DNA of 64,000 bases from Prevotella sp. (lineage in GTDB: Bacteria; Bacteroidota; Bacteroidia; Bacteroidales; Dysgonomonadaceae), in the NCBI GenBank assembly GCA_031285625.1, contig JAITVV010000093.1, forward strand, positions 1-64,000, written 5' to 3'. The notes below the pieces were generated by a model that saw nothing but the letters and a program-made list of their open reading frames with translations, did not search any database and was not told the DNA's origin. Both the position numbers and the translations under genes were made by a program. Shown here piece after piece: positions 1 through 6,754 of the stretch. The first letter of the stretch is position 1; every line of letters starts with the position of its first letter.

Positions 1-74
1 TCTGAAATACTAAAGGTGTCTTCTTCTATAAGGGATACAATCTTTTCAACTAACTTGTCTGTATACTTTGCCAT
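1..74 (-). CDS. Partial N-terminus of an unknown protein, cut by the window edge
   Basis: Reading the minus strand from the ATG at 74 gives 24 open codons to the window edge, beginning MAKYTDKLVEKIVSLIEEDT. The start is charged and helix-like, as in small HTH or terminase-small-subunit-like proteins, but the fragment is too short to place. The space upstream of it (75-170) is AT-rich and gene-free, which fits a start here. That it is a gene at all is an inference. Confidence 0.4.
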   Translation of the reverse strand, partial: MAKYTDKLVEKIVSLIEEDTFSIS

Positions 75-173
75 ATCTGTTATAAGTTTTTATTGTTACT
101 TATAATAGATAAAGTTGTATCAAAATAATTGAATTTAAGCTACCATTCTACATTATCAGTATAATTATTCTCT

Positions 174-276
174 TTGTCATTCTGAGTGTAAGGAAGAATC
201 CTGAACATATACACACGAGAATTTGGCTCCGCTTCGCTCTGCCGATTTTCAATTCACTTCGTTCAACATGACAGAA
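174..276. repeat. REP-like imperfect palindromic repeat
   Basis: The left arm begins TTTGTCATTCTGAGTGTAAG. The right arm ends ACTTCGTTCAACATGACAGA, and its reverse complement also starts with GTCAT, then TGA, then GAAG-like blocks. The centre carries GCTTCGCTC. The layout resembles short extragenic palindromes with TCATTCTGA/GAAGCGAAG cores found in many bacteria. A related element lies at 22346-22408. It has no coding capacity. Confidence 0.5.
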
Positions 277-309
277 AACGAAAAGATAACTACACATGCG
301 AATCAGTAT

Positions 310-510
310 TAAATTGTCAACATTATATATTCCATTTTTCTTTCAACTTTTTCTTGATAAAAAGTTACAAAAATCAAGGCCTTTGTTCCCCGGTGACACA
401 AAGTGATGACAAGAATTATCGATAACAAGGTCTTGTCTTGCGTCAGCCATCCGTGCATATGTTCCCAAGATGGGCCCCTGTCCGATGCAGGCGGCGTAGA
501 AACGACTCCT
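310..510. other. GC-richer patch of foreign appearance, possible repeat fragment
   Basis: This stretch contrasts with its AT-rich surroundings. It contains TTTTTCTTGATAAAAAGTTA, a CCCCGGTGACAC block, and a GC-rich run around 455-500 (GGGCCCCTGTCCGATGCAGG). It abuts the point where homology to a ThiC-like protein begins at about 511. Open frames cross it on both strands, but neither translation resembles a real protein before 511. The likeliest reading is a fragment of a dispersed element or an old junction that replaced the 5' part of the downstream gene. Confidence 0.35.
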
Positions 511-1374
511 GATTTAATGATGGATTTATCTATCATTAAAACTAAAAATGCTCTATCAGAATATATTATAAACAATTATGGCATTCCTGTAGGAATTGTT
601 CCTGCTTATATTATCTATAATGAACGAAAAGGAATCTCTTTTTTACATTACACTTGACTGCAAGTTTACCTTTATATGAAAGGGCTAAAAAAGAGAGGAA
701 AATACCTGTAACAAGTAGGGGTGGGGCAATAATCCTATCTGATTTAATAATAAACAAAAGACAAGAAAACATATTAGTTGAAAGTATTGACGAGATTGTT
801 AATATTGCTCTAAAATACCAAATAGCAATAAGTTTAGGGACAACATTCCGACCTGCAGGAATCGATGAGGCGTGCGATTCTGTTCATATACAAGAAACTA
901 AAGAACAGATTAGATTATGTCATTATCTACAGAAACGAGGGGTTAATGTCATTGTGGAAAATATTGGACATATTGATTTGAATAGTTTAGAAAAGCATTT
1001 GCAGTTACTACTTGATTTTAAAGCTCCAATCATGCCACTTGGTCCATTACCAACAGATAATGCTATTGGTTGTGATCATATTGCATCGGCTATCGGTACT
1101 TCTTTCTTGGCATACCATAAAAGTGCTCATATTATCAATAGTATAACGCCAAGTGAACACTCATCATCAAAAATTACGTTGGCAGACACTCTCTTGGGAA
1201 TTAGAGCTGTTAAATTGACTGCCCATTGCATAAACTTATTGAATTTTAATAAGTATCGTGAGATTGATTCTAATATATTTCATGATAGAGCTAAATATAA
1301 ATCCTGCTTGTTGAATGAAAAAGGAGTGCTCTAGATGTAATACTCTTTGTCCTTTAAAATTGAATGAAATATGA
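511..1374 (+). pseudogene. ThiC-superfamily gene remnant (HMP-P or hydroxybenzimidazole synthase type), truncated and frameshifted
   Basis: Joined across frames, the translation follows the ThiC fold. It starts with PDLMMDLS and GIPVGIVPAYI (family: VMDLS, PVGTVPIY). SRGGAIIL, SLGTTFRPAGI (family: SLGDGLRPG), VENIGH (EGPGH), LGPLPTDNAIGCDHIASAIG (LGPLxTDxxxGYDHIxxAIG), TPSEH and KLTAH follow. A -1 shift occurs in the T6 run at 639-644 (T TTT TTA in phase). A +1 shift in the A5 run at 1318-1322 separates a terminal Cys cluster, CSRCNTLC at 1327-1350, from the body. The N-terminal part of the family is missing. Several motif residues are altered (GDGLRPG, EGPGH and YDHI all deviate). The family makes the thiamine pyrimidine or 5-hydroxybenzimidazole by radical SAM chemistry. 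This copy looks non-functional, unless both frameshifts are sequencing errors. Confidence 0.7.
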
Positions 1375-1601
1375 GAAAGCGATTTTATCTACCTGGATTA
1401 AATACGAATCTGCAAAGTAATTTTATAGAATAAGAAGAATATGAATCCTTAATCAAGGACACTAGAGGGTGGTATCTTACATCAATTCATATTCAATTCC
1501 AATATTTTTTATCGAGAAAATTTTGGTATCGATAACCATAAGGAAAGGGAAAAAAGATTATTGGATTTTGAAACACCCAATAGAACTAAAATTACGATAT
1601 A

Positions 1602-2494
1602 ATGTTACCCTCAAACTTCGATTATTTCACAATAGTATATCTTTTCACTCCAACAAGTCGATTAAGTTGGTTAAAAATTAGGCAAAACGCTCAACGTATT
1701 CTAATTCCTCGAAAGGATAAAATAACATCCTTGGTATACAATAAATTGGAACAAGAACTTATAAGCCTCATACTAAATAATAAAGAATCTTTTTTTAATT
1801 ATATATGGGCTAGACAAAAAGGGTATCCTCGTTTGTAAAACTTGAAGATATTAATAGTTCAAGTTTCTTGTTAGAGGTCGAATACTATGATTCTATTGTT
1901 GAAAATACAAAAAAGAAAAGATATAATATTTTCAACCCATTAGAAGAACGTGTAATAACCTATGAATATGAACCTTTTGCTAATCATAGTTCTTGGTTGT
2001 ATATTAGGTCTCCTCAAAATTTCAACTTATCTATTGATACATCTAAAATAATCTCTGATCAATATAAAATGGAGCATGATAATACATCAGACCCAGAAAT
2101 ACGATCATTAACAATTGTAAGTTATAGTGATGTGAATGAGAATGTCCAATTTAATATTGAGATCACAGTACCAACTTCTCTTAAAACATGGTTTTTGTCA
2201 ATTTATTCAATATTTTTTGTTGTACTAATAATTTTAGGATTACATCTATTGAATAAGTTGTGGATAAACATCTTTGGTGCATTGTTCTCAATAGGAGATA
2301 TCTTTGGGAATATTGTTAATCAAAGCTATTTTGAGAATATTGTGCTAGCTTTAGTCGCCAGAATAATAGCAACACGAGGATGGTTAATCTCAGAAGAAAC
2401 TATTTTAAAATCTTATTCTAAATATATAACATATATGATGTTATTATTATTGATCTTATTCGCTATTTCAAGAATAACAGCATTTTATACATAA
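1602..2494 (+). pseudogene. Frameshifted gene for an unknown two-part membrane protein
   Basis: Two open frames join across AAAAAGGG at 1816-1823. The first (1602-1838) ends in a basic region containing ESFFNYIWARQK. The second is open from 1814 and continues RVSSFVKLEDINSSSFLLEV through 2494, with no ATG near its 5' end, as expected for the back half of a broken gene. The joined product has a soluble N-terminal half and two hydrophobic spans near 2190-2260 and 2430-2490. A further open stretch in another frame (1469-1681) overlaps the 5' end and may be an older piece of the same gene. I do not recognise the family. It follows the ThiC-like remnant in the same decayed zone. Confidence 0.4.
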
Positions 2495-2961
2495 ATTTAA
2501 CCCTCAGGTCTCAATCTGGGTCTCACTTTTTTTGCTTTGCGAGTCTTCGCTGTGTTTCCCTGTGATACTATGGTACAATCTGGGACATAGAGTCGAGGTC
2601 TCACAGAACCTACTCAAAAAGCTGATTTAGTGACCGCCAGGAACCTCAAGTGCATGTTTAAAGCCATCGTAAGACAATGACTTACAAGGGCTTATTTTTT
2701 ACGAGGTTCCAAATCGGATTCCAGCATGTGAGACCTCATAATACTATCCAAACAGCATGTCTATAGCTGAGCGTAATTCCAAAGGATTGTTTTGAAAACT
2801 TATAAGCCTCTGTCGCATTAACACGCATATAAAATTCTCTGTTCGTCCTTATAATTTGGCTATAAATTAACAATTTTAACTAAAAAGTTATTATATTGCG
2901 GCGTCTAAAATTATCTATATAATATACAGACATTTTTTCTTAACATAAACTACATACAATA
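2495..2961. other. Gene-free spacer with GGTCTCA repeats and a nested palindrome
   Basis: No convincing ORF is present. GGTCTCA occurs near 2507, 2519 and 2597, and its complement TGAGACC at 2729-2735. The centre holds the palindrome annotated at 2595-2737. The last 130 bases are AT-rich and lead into vgrG, so they probably carry its promoter, though I see no clear consensus. Composition and structure suggest an attachment site or the relic of a mobile element between the decayed zone and the type VI island. Confidence 0.5.
2595..2737. repeat. Nested inverted repeat able to form one long hairpin
   Basis: Four perfect pairs nest inside one another: GAGGTCTCACA (2595-2605) with TGTGAGACCTC (2727-2737), GGAACCTC (2640-2647) with GAGGTTCC (2703-2710), AAGCC with GGCTT, and GTAAG with CTTAC around the centre near 2675. 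Ordered nesting over 143 bp is unlikely by chance. It is not followed by a T-run, so it does not look like a simple terminator. An attachment or recombination site, or a structured RNA, are the alternatives. Confidence 0.6.
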
Positions 2962-4800
2962 ATGCTTTATCTGAATACGGTGATTGCCACCGTTACTTTG
3001 GCCGGGAAAGTTGTGCACTTTGTGAACCTTGAGTTGGAACAGGGATTCAACCGGCATCATACCTGTAAAATATTAGTTAATTATGAAGAGCTTGACAAAA
3101 GCGGTTGGATGGGTGACCCTGTCGGCATACTAAAAAATATCGGCGAGCCCATAATGGTTGAATTCCGGCACAAGCAGACCAACGAAAAGAATACTTTTTT
3201 CGGTATAATAAACAATATTACATTTCTTGGTAAGCACGGGCAGCAAAATAATATACTGTTTCAAGGAATAAGCGAAACAATCAAACTGGATGGTAAACCG
3301 TCTATGGATTCATTTACTGACCAGATACTGAAAAATATAGTTTCCGAAGTTGTGGATAACTCCGGGAATGGAGCAAAAGTAACCAGTGAACCCCAATATG
3401 ATCGTCCTATTGAATATTTATCCATGTGGAACGAGACCTGCTTTAATTTCCTAAACCGTCTGAGCTCCCTTTACGGTGAAGCTTTTTATTCGGATAATGG
3501 CTCTAATATTTATTTCGGGCTTCCTATGTCGAAAGATTTCATTCCTATTGTTTATGATGTGGAAATGACATCTATGCAACTTGAAGCCAGCCTTAAACCC
3601 GCCAGATTCCAGCAATACGACTATTCAGTAAAAAGCGACAAGGAGTGGTTATCCGTTACAGATCAGGTGCAGCCTAAAACAACAGGATATCAAAAGGTTG
3701 TTACTGAGAAATCGGATTTGATTTTCAATATGGAGAATAACTATGCGTTTGCCGGAAAGGTTGATATGCACAATACCATGATGGAGATGACCGATATGGA
3801 ACGCACAAGGGATATAGCCGGCATGTTAGTATTAAATGGCACCACCCAGACTTGCAAAATTGGTATTGGTAAGGTAATAAATGTTGTCTACCCTAAAGGG
3901 ATAAAAGTAGATACTACGTCAGGAGACTTCCTTATTACATATGTTAAACACTCAATCAATCAGGAAGGAACATATGAAAACAGCTTTTCGGGAGTCAGGG
4001 CTGACCTGAGACAAATACCTCTGCCCGATGATATCATAAAGCCGCAGGCAAGTTCTCATCGTGCGATTGTCAAAGATAATGCCGATCCGGAAGGTATGGG
4101 GCGTGTCCGTATACAGTTCCAGTGGCAGCAGCAGATGAACAAGATGACTAACTGGATCAGAGTGCAGAGTCCGGATGCCGGAGGAGAATCGGGAACAGGG
4201 CGCGGGTTTATTTTTATCCCCGAAGTAGGAGATGAAGTAATGGTTAACTTTGTCAATGCAGATCCTTCGAGACCTTATGTATCAGGCAGTATGTTTCCAA
4301 AATCGACGGCAAGAGGCGGATTTGAAGACAATCACCTGAAAAGTATCATTACCCGTAGTGGGCATACAGTACAATTCGATGATTCCGACGAATCGTTAAG
4401 TATTACAATCAAGGATAGAAATGGCAACATAATACATCTGGATTCTAAAGAAAAAAATATTGAGATAATAGCTCCGGAAACTATTACATTGACAGCGACA
4501 GATGTAAAGATCAATGCTTCTAATAATATAGAAATGCAGGCAGAAGCCTCTATAAAAGCAGACGCTATGGCTGATATTCATATTGGGGCACAAGATAATA
4601 TACATATTGCGACAGAGAGTGATATACAGATGAAATCAATAGGCAGTACTTTCCTTACAGCCAATTCTAAGATGGAAATTGTAGGGCAATCCGCTAAGGT
4701 CACGAGCGATTCAGAAACGGAGTTATCCGGTATGGAAACTACCGTGAAAGGTCAGGCCACCGTCATCAGCGGTTCGAGCCATAAGGCGGAATTTTTATAA
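2962..4800 (+). CDS. vgrG: Type VI secretion spike protein VgrG (TssI)
   Basis: VgrG forms the trimeric spike at the tip of the T6SS tube and carries effectors out of the cell. The 612-residue product has a gp27-like N-terminal region (about 1-360). A gp5-type OB fold follows at about 365-460, containing GMGRVRIQFQW and FIPEVGDEVMVNF. The C-terminal beta-helix has repeated short D/N-I-x-I/M units (for example DIHIGAQDNIHIATESDIQM). Length and domain order are normal, and the ATG at 2962 starts the gp27 fold directly. PAAR and effector genes follow on the same strand, so this is an orphan VgrG island; no sheath, baseplate or ClpV genes are in the window. Confidence 0.93.
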   Translation: MLYLNTVIATVTLAGKVVHFVNLELEQGFNRHHTCKILVNYEELDKSGWMGDPVGILKNIGEPIMVEFRHKQTNEKNTFFGIINNITFLGKHGQQNNILFQGISETIKLDGKPSMDSFTDQILKNIVSEVVDNSGNGAKVTSEPQYDRPIEYLSMWNETCFNFLNRLSSLYGEAFYSDNGSNIYFGLPMSKDFIPIVYDVEMTSMQLEASLKPARFQQYDYSVKSDKEWLSVTDQVQPKTTGYQKVVTEKSDLIFNMENNYAFAGKVDMHNTMMEMTDMERTRDIAGMLVLNGTTQTCKIGIGKVINVVYPKGIKVDTTSGDFLITYVKHSINQEGTYENSFSGVRADLRQIPLPDDIIKPQASSHRAIVKDNADPEGMGRVRIQFQWQQQMNKMTNWIRVQSPDAGGESGTGRGFIFIPEVGDEVMVNFVNADPSRPYVSGSMFPKSTARGGFEDNHLKSIITRSGHTVQFDDSDESLSITIKDRNGNIIHLDSKEKNIEIIAPETITLTATDVKINASNNIEMQAEASIKADAMADIHIGAQDNIHIATESDIQMKSIGSTFLTANSKMEIVGQSAKVTSDSETELSGMETTVKGQATVISGSSHKAEFL

Positions 4801-4842
4801 ATAAACACACGTATATACACAAAATACAAACACAAACTAACT

Positions 4843-5424
4843 ATGGGAGTACAGGTTGTAGTAGTAGGAAAGAAACATATCTGTCCCGAATCGGATGGTT
4901 CGAAACCACATGTAGGAGGAACTGTTGTAGAAGGAATAGAAGGAGTATTGATAGACGGCATGCCTGTTGCAGTAGTAGGAAGTAAATGCGAATGTACAGG
5001 AAGTCCCAAACCAAACTCTATAGCGATGGGTTGTGAAGGCATTCTTATTGATGGCAAGCCGCTCGCTGTTGTAGGCAGTATGACCGAACATGGTGGCATA
5101 ATCATCGAAGGAGTACCGGGAGTGACGATATCTGGTCCCTTGGTTCCGATGTCGGGCGATCCGAAAAAGCTAGAACCGAAGATCTTCAACCTGCAATGGA
5201 GAGAGGAAAAGAATATCGTAAAATACGGAAAGTTCAAAGACGTTGTTATCTTGTCGGCCGATACAGTAGGCTACGAAGATGGAGAAGAGGTAACCATAAA
5301 AGTATATGAAGAAGGAATCGAAGAACCCATAGGAGAAGTCACTGGAACCGTAAAGGAGGGGCGTGTGGAAGTGGAATGGGAAGTAAAAGAAGCAGATAAT
5401 AAGTCAGAAAATGAAGAGCGTTAA
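4843..5424 (+). CDS. PAAR-domain spike-tip protein with C-terminal extension
   Basis: PAAR proteins cap the VgrG trimer and help load effectors. Residues 1 to about 100 carry the PAAR pattern, with paired C/H-rich segments (KKHICPESDG, SKCECTGSPK, TEHGG) and repeated VLIDGMPVAVVGS/ILIDGKPLAVVGS strands. About 85 further residues form a beta-rich, acidic domain (DVVILSADTVGYEDGEEVTI). That domain may be an adaptor contacting the effector encoded next, which begins only 2 bases after this stop codon. The spacing makes one operon with vgrG and the downstream genes. Confidence 0.88.
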   Translation: MGVQVVVVGKKHICPESDGSKPHVGGTVVEGIEGVLIDGMPVAVVGSKCECTGSPKPNSIAMGCEGILIDGKPLAVVGSMTEHGGIIIEGVPGVTISGPLVPMSGDPKKLEPKIFNLQWREEKNIVKYGKFKDVVILSADTVGYEDGEEVTIKVYEEGIEEPIGEVTGTVKEGRVEVEWEVKEADNKSENEER

Positions 5425-5426
5425 CT

Positions 5427-6218
5427 ATGGCAACTTATACATTCACAGCAGAATCAAAAAGCAAAGGACAAAAAGCTAAAAGTGGTGATTATATAACGAT
5501 AAAAGTCCCATTCAAGTTCGATTACTATTCCCTCTCTTTCCAACATAAGCTGTATAGTGCGGAAAGGGTTGTACCCAAAGGATTTCCTAAACTTTTCTCC
5601 AATAATATTATTCCAAAGAATCTGGTGAAAGGTTTTCTATATCTGTTTTATGAGATGAAGGACGGTGAAAAACCTGAGGGAGATAATGCATGGGAGGAAT
5701 ATCATATTAACCCCTGCTCAATAGTAAGAGATGGGGACGGACAACCAATCCTTGATGAAAACAACAAGCGGGTATATTCATTACTCGATGACAATAACGG
5801 ATATTATTACAGAATATTGAAGGAGCAATCTCACCTTGACTACCGCAGACTGGCCAATAGAGAAGATATGGATAATCCGAAAGATTTCATAGACTTTTCT
5901 AAAACCGATATTGTTTGGGTGGCTTATTCTCCTATACAATGGTCAGCCGACTATCTAAAAAAAGCACGGGAGAGTGAAAAATTCAGAAGCATGCGGTTTC
6001 AGAAATTAGATGTGGCTGAATGGCTCAGTAAAGAGAAAGATTACTTTTCGGGGAGTATTAAGAATACAATATGGGGGATGCATACCAAAGAAGAAAAGGA
6101 AAATATAAAAACAATAGACTACCGCCAAAATGGAGAAAGTCTTAACTTCTATTCATATAAAACGTGTACCGCCTTTCCCAAGACATACTATTTTACCCTC
6201 AAATGGTGGAAGACCTGA
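5427..6218 (+). CDS. VasX-like T6SS effector, N-terminal fragment (frame 1 of 3)
   Basis: The 263-residue product resembles the N-terminal domain of VasX/BTH_I2691-type effectors. It has a beta-rich entry, then LVKGFLYLFYE with a WEEYHIN strand (family: LRxGFLYVYxE, W.xYxV). A second conserved stretch runs IDFSKTDIVWVAYSPIQWS. It ends abruptly after TCTAFP, where the family continues, because of a -1 shift at TTTCCCA (6174-6180). The natural continuation lies in the frame of 6164-6754. It starts 2 bases after the PAAR gene, as a cognate cargo would. This domain likely binds the spike; the toxic part is encoded further down. Confidence 0.65.
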   Translation: MATYTFTAESKSKGQKAKSGDYITIKVPFKFDYYSLSFQHKLYSAERVVPKGFPKLFSNNIIPKNLVKGFLYLFYEMKDGEKPEGDNAWEEYHINPCSIVRDGDGQPILDENNKRVYSLLDDNNGYYYRILKEQSHLDYRRLANREDMDNPKDFIDFSKTDIVWVAYSPIQWSADYLKKARESEKFRSMRFQKLDVAEWLSKEKDYFSGSIKNTIWGMHTKEEKENIKTIDYRQNGESLNFYSYKTCTAFPKTYYFTLKWWKT

Positions 6219-6754
6219 TAGAACAAATGGATATATCCATTGAAGAATTCACCACGCTGGTAGATTCTTTAGTAATGGGTAATGCACAGGTCAGCCGCGA
6301 GGAAAGGGAGCAATATTTTGGTTTATATACATCTGCTATGAGCTTATACCATCTTTTATACGAAGAAGACAGCCCGTTGGCAAAATACAAGAAAGATAAA
6401 TATATTCAGCTTGAAAAACTGGAAGTACTGCTGGCTATAAAGAAAAGAAACAAACTGCGCCACAAACTCTACTGGCACAGGGACGATTTGGGTAATATCA
6501 TGAAAAGTCTTTACTATCAACATGCATTGATGGATATATTCGACAATGCACCATTCAATAAAGTAGAAGGGGAAAACATAGTAATTTCTCATCTGCAATC
6601 CCTTATGTTCAAGCCGTCGAGTATTGATCTGCACCTGTTGTTGAATAAGGAGAAAGAAGAATTGCAGAAAAAGGATAAAAAGTGGGACGATTTTATTGTT
6701 GACTGTTTTTTTGCCCAATCATGGACAGGGAAGATATTACGTTTGAAGAAGTAA
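6164..6754 (+). CDS. VasX-like T6SS effector, middle fragment (frame 2 of 3)
   Basis: This frame has no good start codon of its own (GTG at 6164 inside the previous frame). Homologous content begins at about 6179 (QDILFYPQMVEDLI), directly continuing the N-terminal fragment. The product is helical and charged, with KYIQLEKLEVLLAIKKRNKL and LNKEKEELQKKDKKWDDF as amphipathic stretches. Its own stop at 6754 comes after an in-phase T TTT TTT run (6706-6712). A -1 step there yields DCFFCPIMDREDITFEEV and enters the third frame. It is best read as the middle of one broken gene, not a separate protein. Confidence 0.6.
   Translation: MYRLSQDILFYPQMVEDLIEQMDISIEEFTTLVDSLVMGNAQVSREEREQYFGLYTSAMSLYHLLYEEDSPLAKYKKDKYIQLEKLEVLLAIKKRNKLRHKLYWHRDDLGNIMKSLYYQHALMDIFDNAPFNKVEGENIVISHLQSLMFKPSSIDLHLLLNKEKEELQKKDKKWDDFIVDCFFAQSWTGKILRLKK
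6706..6712 (+). other. T7 run at the frame junction, in phase for -1 slippage
   Basis: In the upstream frame the codons read TGT TTT TTT GCC, so the run forms the heptamer T TTT TTT. A -1 step leads straight into the frame that encodes the C-terminal 640 residues. The run may mark a one-base deletion that broke the gene, or a site of ribosomal or transcriptional slippage that keeps it readable. Sequence alone does not decide. Confidence 0.45.

Noticed and set aside
309-575. Open minus-strand frame of 88 codons
   Set aside because: It overlaps the ThiC-like remnant and the foreign-looking patch. Its translation has no domain character and its length follows from the lack of stops in a repeat-like sequence.
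654-1334. ThiC-like frame taken as a complete gene from TTG
   Set aside because: Homology continues upstream in another frame and the TTG lies inside a conserved segment, so it is the middle of a broken gene.
1469-1681. 70-codon plus-strand ORF
   Set aside because: It overlaps a more protein-like frame and has a biased, low-complexity translation. Kept only as a possible piece of the neighbouring broken gene.
4752-5237. 161-codon minus-strand ORF opposite the PAAR gene
   Set aside because: It mirrors the repetitive PAAR codons on the other strand, and the sense gene is certain.
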